From: Hippophae tibetana
Taxonomy: Eukaryota; Streptophyta; Magnoliopsida; Rosales; Elaeagnaceae
Direction: 5' to 3'
Assembly: GCA_037013495.1 (NCBI GenBank)
Contig: CM072805.1
Coordinates: 21,230,669 to 21,294,668, forward strand
DNA: 64,000 bases
This document shows, in pieces, positions 24,990-36,952 of this stretch. The notes below the pieces were generated by a model that saw only the letters and a program-made list of their open reading frames with translations, had not been told where the DNA came from and did no database searches. Within the stretch, counting starts at the first letter, position 1, and the number at the start of each line of letters is the position of its first letter. The position numbers and the translations under genes were made by a program.

Positions 24990-26575
24990 CTATGAAAAAG
25001 AAACCACATATATGTTTTTGATTAGTGTATAGCCCATGCAAATCAAGAGTTTCTTTCATTCAGCACCCAAAAAAAAAGAAGAAGAAGCAAGAGTTTCTTT
25101 TTCCAAATTAACAGAAGTACAATTTCAAATATCTTTACTCATATCCACAAAAATGCAAAAATGCAGAATAGTATTTAGCTTTAGAATTGTGAATTTTGTG
25201 AAAAATTTCACCTGTGTTTACTCTCAAGTCGTCACAGGTGTGTATTTGGTTGAAAGTAGTGGTATTACTGAAATTAGAGAAGATAGGCTCTTTTAACAGT
25301 TGAACAATGGTATTGTTCCTACTCTATTCTCAAGGAAATCCAACGTTGACATAAGAATTTCGGGATGAAGTACCAAAAACAAATTATCATCATCATCATG
25401 AACAGAAAATAAACAATAAGTGCTTCTATGCTTCTACTTGACAGTACAATATATGGCTTCTCTAGTTACCTTTCCAGAATCCAACTTAAAACGTACCTTC
25501 AGAAAAAGTGACAAATCCCAGCACTTGTTTTTTACAACTTTGCTTCCCCGCATACATGACTCCATCTTCTCTGCTCTTCTTGCTGTCGGTTAGAGAGGAA
25601 AAAGATTATCCGGGATGGAAGAGAGAAGTAAGAATAAAAAATGTTTCCTATCACAAATTTCAGGATCTCACTTCGATAGAAAGAACCCTACAAAATTCAG
25701 CAACCACCTCATTTAAAGTACATATGGACAGTTCACGGTCCAAAACAAAGCAACAGGAACACCATGGAAAAACTTAATAAAGTATACCATTCTCCTGCAT
25801 CTTTGTAAAAAAATAGCAATAGGAGCTAGAGAATAACTGTGAATGCTAAAATAAAAATCTTTCACCATTGCCTCAGATTGCAGAGTACCAAGGTCCCGTA
25901 CATTTTTTAACGGGTCAACTGCTAGAATGCTATTTTAGTCCTTATGGAGAGAAACAAAAAGATAACTTCAGAATCTATAAAATACAGGATTAATCACATA
26001 ATCAGCATAATCTGTTAGAACTGCATGTTGCTGAATTTTGATAGTAGAAAAACAAGGGCATGGAGAATTAAATTGTACAAATATGTGTATTTGCAAGTAA
26101 AAATGCACGTGAGAGATTCCGTCACAGCCTGTGTATGACAGAATATTACAGAATTTTCCTGACCTTGCCTTTAACTGCAACCAATCTAGCTTGATAGAGT
26201 AAACAAATGTCAGTAAAATTGGCCATCATATGTTCAACAAGCAGCACTGCCCATAGCTCCTTGGCATCCCCAGTTGATGCTTCACCCCCTCACTTGTCTT
26301 CATTCTATAAGGGAGCTAGACAAGATCTTCAGGGCTATGTAAATAGTGGAGGAACCAAATTTTCTCCAAAATTTCTAGTGCTTCATAGCTGCTTTAGAGT
26401 GAAGACTACAGCGAATATCCCTAATGGTCATTTCATAAGGAACTCTCCGATGTTACGTACAGATGCAAAAAGATCCAAGTATATGCCAATCTCCAATCAT
26501 TAATTGCTACCTTGTACCATTGGTATGATACTGCACATAACTGAAGGCAACAAATCAGTAGAGATGACCGTGATT
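24990..26575. other. Intergenic; includes 3' flank/3'UTR of the PPR gene
   Basis: No convincing gene. Short open frames on both strands (for example 26207-26503 plus) have no recognisable family. The part nearest 26576 is probably PPR 3'UTR, which would run toward lower coordinates. Confidence 0.5.
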
Positions 26576-26614
26576 TTATTCTAGCATTTGTTCTTGTTGA
26601 ATCCAAAGGATATC
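26576..26614 (-). other. Short terminal coding exon of the PPR gene (inferred)
   Basis: A 39-nt exon, phase 0, is preceded by a TTTTCATTGAGCAG acceptor. It encodes 12 residues and a TAA stop. Spliced to exon 1, the C terminus becomes LCQM-DILWIQQEQ. As I recall, the Arabidopsis homologue ends with a similar M-E-I-x-W-I stretch, which prompted the search. Not verified by transcript data. Confidence 0.7.
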
Positions 26615-29600
26615 CTGCTCAATGAAAAAAATTGATGGAATATAGATCATCAAATAGGAAAGAAAAAAAAAGAAGGAAGATGAATAAATTTTGTCTCGGC
26701 AAATAAAAAGGCGGCAATTTCTCTCTTTTTCTTTAAATAAATAAATAAATAACCAGATGCACTAAATTTTCAGGCGAGCCAACGATGACAGCTTATAATA
26801 TTTTGCTATTTGCACACTAACAGAATGTTATTTCTTGTTTAAAGGCCTTTGATTTACTTCACGTTATTAACTGAATAAATAATGAAAACCATAAATATAG
26901 GAGAAGACATAAAACTGAATAGTTAAAGGGCTAATCAGCAAATGAGAAAGGTCATTAGTTAAAATATGAAAATACCACTTCCAAGATAAAAATAAATTAT
27001 TTCTCTTTCTAATCTCTTATATTCTTCACTTCAATCTGTTCACTCTTTCACGCTAATTTATATTTGTAGAATTATAGAAAAAAAAATTGGTTTAGAATCT
27101 GTTAACAATATTAGGGGTTGATTTCTAGGAGATTTACAGCTATCAGATAAATTTTATCCTTATCCCATGATTTTAGGAGATTTGGTAATCTGTTACCAAA
27201 TCTATAGATATAATTTTTTCAGTTTTAGGTAGTTCTAATTTCCTTCCTAAATTAGGGGTAAATATCTCTAAAATAAATGAGCATTATCATTTATATAAAG
27301 AGGGGTATAACCTTTGTTTAATGAAGAAAAAGATCATTCTTTCTTTCCACAAACAAGATAGTATCAGAGCAATCTCTGAACCCCAATTCTCTCATATGAC
27401 CAAATACAAAAAACGTGATTCAAGAGCTACCGTTTCCTAAACCACCTCCAATCAAGAAGCCATGGCTTCCAACAATGATAGTAATCTCCTGCCTATTACA
27501 TGACACAAACTGAATGGAAACAACTACCTCCAATGGTCCCATTCCGTAATGATGTTCATATGCGGAAAAGGCAAAGATGATTATCTCACCGAAAATGCTG
27601 CCAAACCAAACAAGATGGATGAAAAATTCAAAGTTTGGAATGCCAAAAATAATATGGTCATGTCATGGCTCATTAATTCCATGACAAATGACATTAGTGA
27701 AAACTTTCTTCTCTATAGAACAACAAAGGAGATTTGGGATGTTGTCAAGGAAATATATTCTAGCAATGAGAATACATTAGAATTATTCGAGGTGAAAAGT
27801 GTCCTTCATGACTTCCGCCAAGAAGAACTAACAGTGACTCAATACTTCAACACTCTCAATCAATATTGGCAACAATTAGACTCATACGAAGAACACAACT
27901 GGAGCTGTCCAAATGATGCAATCAGGTATAGACAAATAATTGAATGGAAAAAAATATACAAATTCTTGATTTGATTAAGTAAGAACCTTGATGAAGTACG
28001 AGGAAGAATTTTAAGATCCAAACCACTACCAAATATCCGAGAAGCTTTCTCAGAAGTTCGGAGAGAGAAAAGTTAAAAAAAGATCATGATGGGATCTCAA
28101 GATTATGTGACAACTCCTGAGAGTTCAGTACTTGTGGTGAGAGGGAATTCATCCAACAACAACGATCACAGACCAAAGAAAGGGCAACCATGGTGCGATC
28201 ATTTTCGACGTCCCTGCTTATACCAAGGACAACTGTTGGAAAATTCACGGCAAAACAGTAGATTGGAGGCCTTCTCGATTTGCCAATGACAAAGAAGGAC
28301 GAGACAACCTTACTTTCATGGATGAACAACCTTCACCCAAACCAACTCCCTTCAGCAAGGAACAAATAAAGATCTTGCAAAAAATGTTCAACCAATCCTT
28401 GCCTGCACCAACTCCTACTGTGGTGGGTACTGGATCCCTAGCACAAAAAGGTAATTTTTTAAGTGCTCTAAATGCTAACAGGGAGAAGCTCAGACCATGG
28501 ATTGTAGACTCAAAAGCCTCTGATCATATGACTGGAGATGAGAAGTTGTTTTCAACTTACACCCCATGCAATAAAAATTTAACTGTGCGAATAGCTGATG
28601 GGTCACTCTCAAAGGTGGTTGGTACAGACTCGGTTCAAATTTAAGAGAATATCACTCTTGATTCCGTTCTACTTGTACCAAAGTTAAATTGCAATTTACT
28701 ATCCATTAGTAAACTCACACGGGATCTCAACTGTGTTACTAAATTTGGCTCAAATTTGTGTGAATTTCAGGTCTTGGACTTGGGGAAGACGATTGGCAGT
28801 GCTAAGATGTGTTCGGGACTTTATCTTCTAGAGGTTAATGATTCTCCTCAAAGATCAATACATCAATCAGATTGTTCAGTGTCCAGTAGTCCTGTCTCTT
28901 TGTCTGTGAGTCAGTCTAATAATGATGGTGCAATTATGTTATGGCATAAGTTAGGTCATCCAAATTTCTTGTATCTTAAGAACTTGTTTCCTTCATTATA
29001 CCATAGTAAAAATCCAAATGAATTTCAATATGAGATCTGTCAATTCTCTAAACATATTCGAAATTCTTATCCTAATAGACTGTACAAAGCATCTCAACCC
29101 TTTTCTATGATTCAGTGTCTAGGATAAAAAATGTTACTGGTTCTCGCTGGTTCATCTTATTTAATGATGATCCCACTAGACTCACATGGGTATTCCTTAT
29201 GAGAGAAAAATCCGAGCAAACCAGATATTCAAAAACTTCAATACAATGATCCTAACACAATTCCAAGCAAAAATTCAAATTTTGAAAACTGATAATGCCA
29301 AAGAGTATTTCAATTCCAACCTTAATGCTTACCCCATGAGTCATGGTATTGTTCACCAAAGTTCCTGTGTTAACACTCCTTAGCAGAATGGTATTATCGA
29401 GAGAAAAAACGGCATCTTCTCGATGTGGCTTGGTCTCTTATGTACTCTACCCATGTACCAAAATATTTCTGGGATGAAGCCATCCTTACTGCTACATACC
29501 TCATAAATAGGATACCATCTCGGATTCTTAACTTCCAGACTTCTTGTCAAATACTCCTTCAGTTTTTTCTCACTAATCGTCTCATCTCTACCATTCTATT

Positions 29601-32600
29601 CAAAGTTTTCGGGTGTTCAACTTTTGTTCATGTCCATCAACAACACCGGGAGAAACTTGATCCTAGAGCTCATAAATGCATTTTTCTTGGGTACTCTCCA
29701 ACTTAAAAGGGATATAAATGCTACTCACTGATCACTAAAAAATTCCATCATTCCATGGATGTCACCTTCATTGAGCAACAACCTTATTTCCGAAAATCTG
29801 ATATTCAAAGGGAGACTAATTTTGTTCTAGAATATCAGCTTTGGATATTGAAGAATCACCTCATTCTGACCAAACCTGCACATCACTAAATCGTGAATTA
29901 CTTCCTTCTCAAAATCTCTCCCTCCCTTGAGTCTTCTTACTTCCTAGAACCAACTACTCAAGATCAAACCAACAATACACCTCAAAATCTAGATACTATT
30001 CAATCATCAACGAATGATGAATTGATTACCTACTAAAGGAAGAGAAAGAACCAAAAGGAGATGAAACAACAAACATCTCTTGAGCAAACCCAAGAGTCTG
30101 ACTCAAGTCCTAGACCAAGTGAAGATCCACTAGGTAACACTAATCCTGAAACTAATGATGACAGTGGCTTTCCTATTGATGTGAAAAAAGGGGTATAATC
30201 ATGCACAAAACATCCAATATACACATTTGGGTCATATGAAGGATTTTCACCGAAGTTCAAAGCTTTTGTTGCCAACCTCAACAACATCCAAGTTCCTAAT
30301 AATATACAAGAAGCTCTCGGCTCACCAGAATGGAAAGCAATAGTGTATGAAGAAATTCATGCACTAGAGAAAAATGAAACCTGGAAAATTTCTGACTTAC
30401 CAACTGGGAAATGCCCAATAGGTTGCAAATGGATCTTCACAGTAAAATATAATGAAGATGGGAGTATTAATCGGTTTAAGGCACGGTTGGTTGCAAAGGG
30501 ATTCACCCAATCATATGGAATCGATTATGAGGAGACATTTGCTCATGTAGCCAAGTCAAACACAGTTCAGATTTTGTTATCCTTGGCTACAAACCTTGAC
30601 TGACCTCTCCACCAACTAGATGTCAAGAATGCCTTTCTAAATGGGGACCTAACTGAAGAAATATACATGGAAATTCCCCCCGGCTTTGAAACACAAACTA
30701 CATGCAACAAGGTTTGTAAACTGAGGAGATCTCTTTATGAGATCAAGCAATCTCAAAGAGCTTGGTTCGAAAGATTCACAAAGGTAATGAAGAAACATGG
30801 TTACTCTCAATATCAGACGGACCATACACTATTTGTTAAACACTCTTTTGCAGGAAAACTTGTTATCCTCATAGTGTATGTCGATGATATAATCCTAACA
30901 GGAAACTATGAAGAGGAAATCCGCACCATCAAAAGTTTACTAGCGGTAGAATTTGAAATCTAGGACCTTGGGAATCTTAAATATTTCCTAGGCATGGAGA
31001 TTGCAAGGTCAAGAAAGGGAATCTCTGTCTCACAGAGAAAATATGTCTTAGATCTCCTAAAGGAGACTGAAATGCTCGGATGTAAGCCGAAAGATACTCC
31101 TATGGATCCAACTATCAAGCTAGGAGCTAAGGAAAATTGTGCACCCGTGGACAAAGGAAGATACCAAAGGTTAATAGGTAAATTAATATACCTATCTCAT
31201 ACACGACCAGACAATGGATTTGCTGTTAGTATGGTAAGTCAGTTCATGAACAATCCAAATAAAGAACACATGTAAGCTATATATAGAATCCTGCGATACT
31301 TGAAACTAACACTAGGTAGAAGATTATTTTTTGAGAAGAATCAAAGAAAAGATATTGAAGTGTTCAGTTATGCAGATTGGGTAGGATCAGTACAAGATCG
31401 AAAATCAACTTCAAGATATTGCACTTTCGTGTGGGGAAATCTGGTCACTTGGAGAAGTAAGAAGCAATCCATGGTGTCAATAAGCAATGCAAAAGCTGAA
31501 TTCCGGGCGATGACACACAATATTTGTGAGAGAATTTGGTTAAAAAGGTACTAAAGGAATTAAAAATTTCAAATGAAGAACCTATGAAAATGTTTTATGA
31601 TAATCAATCAGCAATCAGAATTACCAAAAATCCAGTTCGTCATGATAGAACAAAATACGTAGAAATTGATCGACATTTCATAAAGGAGAAGATAGAAGAA
31701 GGAATAATCAAGATGTTATACGTACCTACATGTATGCAGACATCAGACATCCTTACCAAGGCTCTACCGAGAAAGGTGTTTGATGATCTGAGTTCCAAGC
31801 TGGGTTTAATTAATATTTATCGCCCAGCTTGAGAGGGAGGGTAGAATTATAGAAAAGATTTTTGGTTTAGAATCTGTTAGCAATATTAGGGGTTGATTTC
31901 TAGGAGATTTACAACTATCAGATCAGTTTTATCCTTATCCCATGATTTTAGGAGATTTGGTAATCTATTACCAAATCTATAGATATAATTTTTTTAGTTT
32001 TAAGTAGTTCTGATTTCTTTCCTAAATTAGCGATAAATATCTCTAAAATAAATTAGCATTATCATCTATATAAAGTGGGGCGTGTAACCTTTGTTTAATG
32101 TAGAAAAAGATTATTCTTTCTTTCCACAAACAAGAATATCTCCTCTCTTTCCTATCAAATAATTAGTTTTACCATATCTGTCATGCATTAAGGTGTTTTT
32201 ATTTTTGTTGGGCAAAATGAAAACTATTTTATGGTAATAATGTAATAATGCATGGTGAACAATATACATATATGGTGAACAATAAGTTTCTCAGAAAAAT
32301 AGATGTTGCTAATAGCTTAATATAATAATAAGCTGCAAGGTGAAAGGGAAGAAGAGTTTAAGAGGCATACCATCTGACATAAGCTATCAGATAACTGAAG
32401 AGCTTCTTCCCACTTATTAATTTTGATTAGTCCTTTAATAAGGTGAATAAAAGTACTCATCTCTGGAATACCACCCCGCCTTACCATGTCTGCATACAAC
32501 TCGAATGCCTTGCCCACCTTATTTGCAAGTGAAAGGCTCTCGATCAATGAATTATAAATATTTTTGTTTGCATATGTCAAAGGAAAGGATGATGCTATCT

Positions 32601-35397
32601 CTTCATGCAACTCCAAAGCAACATCCAGTTTTCCAGCCTTGATAAAATTATCAATTAAAAGGCTATACATGGGGAAAATGGGCACTGATCCATTCTCACT
32701 CATCTCATGTAAGAGACCAAGTGATTCTAAGAACTTTCTATTGTAACCTTCAATAACCTTATGATAGCTTGCCATATGTTTTGGCCAATAGGTTTGTTTC
32801 GTTTCAACCAAAAGTTTGTGAGCCTCATCCAGAAGGCCTGCAGCACAACAGTGGTTTATCAAAACCCTATAAGTGATAAAGTTGGGAGCACAACTCTTTG
32901 AGCACATCTTTCTGAAGAGCTCAAGGCATTTCTCAATTTTACCTGCTTTACCCAAGCCATCTATCATTGCAGTATAAGTCACTACATTCGGATAACATCC
33001 TTTTTCTTCCATCATTAACATAAGTTTATATGCTTCATCTATCTTTCCAATTTTACAAAGACCATCAATCATCTCCGTATAGATAATTACATTAGGTGGA
33101 CAAGAATTCTCAAGCATTTCAGATAATACTTTCATAACGAGATCCAATCTTTTATCCTTAAAAAGCATGTCAATCAAAGAGCTGTAAGTATACACACTAG
33201 GGGAATATCCACGTGCTGACATCTTAGCAAACACATCTTGTGCATCATCTAGCTTCCCAGCCTTGGAAAATCCATCTATAAGTGCATCATAAACTATATG
33301 GTTAGGTTCACAACCTCCCATCAACATAGCATCCAATAAATCACGAGCCTCTTTAATCTTGTTCACTTTACACAGACCATCAACCAAAGCTCCATATGTA
33401 TAAGCATTTGGTTCATTGACATTGCAAGCATCAATTCTGAAATAAATACCCACGTCAGGGATGTCCATGTTCTCTTTCATTCTTGCATAAACCAAACAAG
33501 CTTTTTCAATTTTTCCAGCTTTGCAAAGACCGTCAATCAAAGCTGTATAAGTTACAATATTTGGGATGCAACCTTCATTCAACATCTTCTCAAATAGTTT
33601 ATCTGCATCAGAGACCTTCTTAGCTTTAAGGTGTGCATGTATAAGCGCGGTATAAGTCACAACATTTGGCAAACAACCATTTTGTACCATTTCATCAAAC
33701 CAGTAGCGTGCTTGTTGAACAAAGCCAGCTTTACAGAAACTATCAATCAAAATAGTGTATACATATACATCAGGAACAATACCGTTTCTTTTCATTTCTT
33801 GGAACAATAAAAATGCTTTGTCCACTTTAGAGGAATTACACAGAAAGGTGATCACTTTAGAGTAAGTACTGGTATCAGGAACAAAACCCTTGCTCATCAT
33901 TTCACTAATAACATTATATGCTTTCTCGAACTTTCCAGCAGCACAAAGACATTTTGCAAAATTGCTGACATTGACCTTATTTAAAACAACTCCCAGACTA
34001 AACATCTCAGCATAAGCATTCTCTGCCAAATCTAACAATTCTGAGCTAGGTAGTTCTTCTTTGCCACATATAGCACCAATCAATATATTATAAACCACAT
34101 AACCAGGCTGATATCCACATTTTGTCATTTTATTAAGCAACTTATAAGCATAAGAGACATCTCCTGATTTGCAATAAGCATGAACAAGAGAATTAAATAT
34201 GCTAGGACTTGGATAACAACCTTCTGTGATCATCATGCTTAGAATCCTCTTACACCTACCGAGCTTTCTTTTGTTCAAGCATCCACAAAGCAAAACCCTA
34301 AAGGTCACAACATTAGGAATGCAGGAACTAGACCGCATTCTGTCCAAGAATTCCATAGCTACTTCAAAAAGAGAAGCTTCACATAACCCAGATATCATCT
34401 TCGTGTAAAGTACTACATTTGGCACAAACTCTTCGTTTGCAATCAAATTGAGGGCCTCCCTCCACTTCCCAGCCTTGCAAAGTGCATGGGCATAACAACC
34501 TAAAGTGAATTCATCCATCCCAAACCCTGCATCCCACATCTCCCTATGAATCAAATGTGCAGTGTCCAACCTATTAGCTATTACAAATACTTGAACCAAC
34601 GCATTGTAGGTTCCTCTGGTGGGCTTGTACCCAAAATCCTTAAGCCTCCCCAACTCTTCTAGAGCAACATTCCACAACCCATTTAGGCAACACTTCCTAA
34701 TCAAAACATTAAGCAACTTCCCAAGTACCTCCATATCATCACCTTTAATCTCCCGCAAATAACTTTCAGGAACTCTATGATTACCGTCAGAACACACCAT
34801 ATCCAACAGTGCATTATACACAGCAGCAGTGTGACAATACCCAATTTGACGACCCGCCCACAAGAAAAACTTGACACCCAATTCAGGATTTTGTACAAGT
34901 TTAAAAATCTCAATCACCAAACCTTCACTCAATTTCTCCCTAAACTGCCTAAGACATTTCTGGGTTTGGTCACCAAACCCATCATCATTATTTTTAATAG
35001 CATTCAAAATCGAAACAGCCTCACTAGATATCTTACCTGATTCAAACTTATTCACTGCAGAAGACCCACATTCAGAATTTGAATCCAACAACGAATCTCG
35101 CAAGAGGGAAAATTCCTCTGCAGAAAACGATTCAACCCTCGAAGCTTCCGATAATAGAGGATTCTCGGGGTCGACCAGGCCTTCGAGATTGTCAGAAGAA
35201 GAGGTGGTGGAGATGAATCTGGGTACGAACGAAAAGAGACTATGGCAATGAATTCTCAAAACTGGGTGGAAATTTTGGAATGACGAAGAAAAGTCTGGTG
35301 ATGGGCTTGTCGTGGAGAGCAAGGAAAAGGACGAGGAAGTGGATGATGTGGATTGAAAGAAAAGAGCTTTGAATTTGAAAGCTCTTCTAGTAGACAT
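26576..35397 (-). CDS. P-class pentatricopeptide repeat protein, mitochondrial (At1g06710-like), 2 coding exons
   Basis: Exon 1 is 35397-32371 (1009 codons) and ends CAGATG followed by GTATGCC. Without splicing, it would run on to a non-family tail ending at 32317. A matching exon 2 lies at 26614-26576 after acceptor GAGCAG. It encodes DILWIQQEQMLE plus stop, so the protein is 1021 residues. The N terminus is Ser/Arg/Phe-rich (MSTRRAFKFKALFFQSTSST), as in a mitochondrial presequence. From about residue 230 to the end there are about twenty 35-residue PPR motifs, for example VTYTALIDGLCKAGKIEKA and PNVVTYTAMIDGLGKAGKIE. No E/DYW domain is present, so a P-class role in organellar RNA stability, splicing or translation is expected. 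GRCKRILSMMITEGCYPSPS and YKLLNKMTKCGYQPGYVVYN point to the At1g06710 group. The intron (32370-26615, about 5.76 kb) contains a whole antisense copia element. Confidence 0.9.
27065..27358 (+). repeat. 5' LTR of copia element C
   Basis: Starts TGTAGAATTATAG and ends CCACAAACAAGA, immediately before the primer site. Its partner is at 31840-32135. By eye the two differ at roughly 20-odd positions over about 295 bp, so the insertion is neither very recent nor ancient. Flank ATATT at 27060-27064. Confidence 0.9.
27359..27370 (+). other. Primer-binding site of copia element C
   Basis: TAGTATCAGAGC directly follows the 5' LTR. The copia consensus is TGGTATCAGAGC, so one base has changed. Confidence 0.9.
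27462..31832 (+). pseudogene. Copia C gag-pol polyprotein relic
   Basis: The ATG at 27462 starts MASNNDSNLLPIT, then a stop. Gag/UBN2 follows (27549-27974, NNMVMSWLINSMTNDISENF). The protease is at about 28497 (WIVDSKASDHMTGDEKLF; DSGAS has become DSKAS). GAG-pre-integrase is at 28940 (LWHKLGHPNFLYLKNLF). Integrase is at 29120-29700, with a frameshift, TDNAKEYFNSNLN and the C-terminal KCIFLGYSP. RT spans 30343-30963 with IGCKWIFTVKYNEDGSINRF, QLDVKNAFLNGDLTEEIYME and YVDDIILTG. RNase H spans 31300-31832 (SYADWVGSVQDRKSTSRYC, DNQSAIRITKNPVRHDRTK, ending DILTKALPRKVFDDLSSKLG). At least half a dozen stops or frame changes break the frame, so it is not autonomous. Confidence 0.92.
31840..32135 (+). 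repeat. 3' LTR of copia element C
   Basis: Follows the polypurine tract. It begins GGTAGAATTATAG (expected TG, first base changed) and ends CCACAAACAAGA. It matches 27065-27358 along its whole length. Confidence 0.9.
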
Positions 35398-35695
35398 GGA
35401 TTATTGGGAAGAACAATTTGAAGGTGGAAAGAGTCGCTCTTTCTTAAGGGGTTTAAGATGGGGTTTGTGTAAGACTAACAAGTTCTGGAGTATACACATA
35501 CAAGCCAGCCAATTTGGTTTGTAGTATATGTATACATCATAGAACTTTTGCCTAAATAATATGAATTTTGATCATTCATTAATTTTTTATAGCTAATGCT
35601 TGGAAAATTTACAATGTTATAGAATTTATAGAAAGAAGTGTAAAATGTAAATAATCATTGGCCACCTTATTCATCTTACAATGAAGGTATATATA
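35398..35695. other. Upstream region of the PPR gene
   Basis: About 300 bp between the PPR start codon and the first transposon sequence. It should hold the 5'UTR and core promoter on the minus strand. No certain TATA box was identified. Confidence 0.4.
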
Positions 35696-35741
35696 ATACC
35701 TAAGAAATGAGTGTGATAAACGCTATTTTTGAGATATCAGA

Positions 35742-35837
35742 ATATCTATATATAATAATTTTACATAAAATAAAATCCTTGTACTCAAAATATCTATATA
35801 TAATAGTTTTACATAAAATAAAATCCTTGTCCTCAAG
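35742..35837 (+). repeat. 48-bp tandem duplication
   Basis: Two copies of a unit beginning ATATCTATATATAATA and ending AAAATCCTTGTxCTCAA, at 35742 and 35790, with two visible differences. Confidence 0.9.
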
Positions 35838-36158
35838 TCGCAGAGTATACCTTTATTGAGAGGTAGAGTTCTTGGGAGGGCTACCTACGGGTTGTTCAAT
35901 CCCAACGTCTATAACTGATTAGGTGGTGCTCGCTTTGAATCATGAAGTCAAGCTATATAGGTCATTAGTTTGCGGGGTACATCCAAATAACCATACCAAG
36001 TTGTCATACATGAGCTGCTTGAGGTCTTATATACAACGAGGTGATCCAGGTCGTTAGGGTAGTGTATCTATTACATGTAGAGTACGGAACATTAACTCTC
36101 ATATTTCCTAAACTTTAGAAAGTTAAGAGAATACTTCATAACTTGACTCTTGTACCCA

Positions 36159-36232
36159 CATGATCAGGTCATTATTTATAAGAAGCCTAATATAACATGA
36201 TCAGGTCATTATTTATAAGAAGCCTAATATAA
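36159..36232 (+). repeat. 37-bp perfect tandem duplication
   Basis: CATGATCAGGTCATTATTTA and the following 17 bases occur twice in direct succession (36159-36195, 36196-36232) with no difference. Confidence 0.95.
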
Positions 36233-36952
36233 CAGGCTCTAACCAAGTAAGGCCATTCAGGTCGTTTCGATAACGACCTCTCTATGTGTACTATACTTGA
36301 CATTAACTCCCTTACTTTTTCCTTGGATTTTAGGAAGTTTGGGGAATATTCCTAATATTAATTTTGGTTTTAATGAAAAACCGTTCAACTTTCATCCCCT
36401 CTTTATAAACAGTGAGAAAATTTCAACTTTTTGCCTATTCAAGTTTCTAACTTAGCCAAAAAAATTCTTCATAGAATCTCAACTCAATAAGGGTGTCCAT
36501 GGTCAGGTTTTGCCTAAATTTTTTTTAACCAAACTGGACCGTTCATATAGTTGAAACCGGACCGGATCAGACCATTTGACTATCTAAAATGTTATGACCG
36601 AACGATTTGGTTAACGGTTTTTAACCATTAATAATACATAAATATGATTCAGTTTAATATGATATAATTTAATATGATACAATCAAATGTGATGCTCATT
36701 TATCATCATACATAGATATATATTATTGTTAAATACATAAATAAATACATAAGATGTTATCAAAATTTAAAATAAAAAAAAGATTAGACATGAAGAAATG
36801 AATTCCAAATATCTAGTTTACACAGAATTCTTAAACATATACAAACATCCAAACTCACAATCAACAACAATATATCATTAGATAATAATATTTAAAACTT
36901 ACACATTATTAATCATCAACGATCATTGTAGTGTCTTTAATGAACTCTACAA

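Larger units (their letters stand above)
27065..32135 (+). mobile_element. Ty1/copia retrotransposon C, complete but decayed, inside the PPR intron
   Basis: A 5.07-kb element with two LTRs, a primer-binding site at 27359 (TAGTATCAGAGC), a gag-pol relic, and a polypurine tract GAGAGGGAGGG at 31831-31841. Flanking pentamers are ATATT (27060-27064) and ATATC (32136-32140), a target duplication with one mismatch. It lies antisense to the PPR gene within its intron, leaving about 0.69 kb of non-transposon intron. Confidence 0.9.
35700..36487 (+). repeat. LTR (first part), split by an hAT insertion
   Basis: Plus-oriented LTR-like sequence with a TATA-like TTTATAAAC at 36402-36410, continuing after the hAT element at about 40281-40360. 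It ends just before TTTAGCTAGCGACTTCATTG (40361-40380), which looks like the gypsy primer-site leader (TTTGGCGACTxxxCTGGGG type). A related fragment occurs at 56835-56945 (shared CTTGAGGTCTTATATACAA and GGTCATTAGGGTAGTGTA-type words). The 5' boundary is uncertain. Confidence 0.55.

Noticed and set aside
26207-26503. 98-residue plus-strand frame
   Set aside because: Lies antisense to the probable PPR 3'UTR; no domain.
32317-32370. 17-residue tail (VCLLNSSSLSP...) at the end of the PPR frame
   Set aside because: It follows a good donor and looks like intron sequence. A family-like terminal exon exists at 26614-26576.
34871-35251. 126-residue plus-strand frame
   Set aside because: Antisense shadow of the PPR exon.
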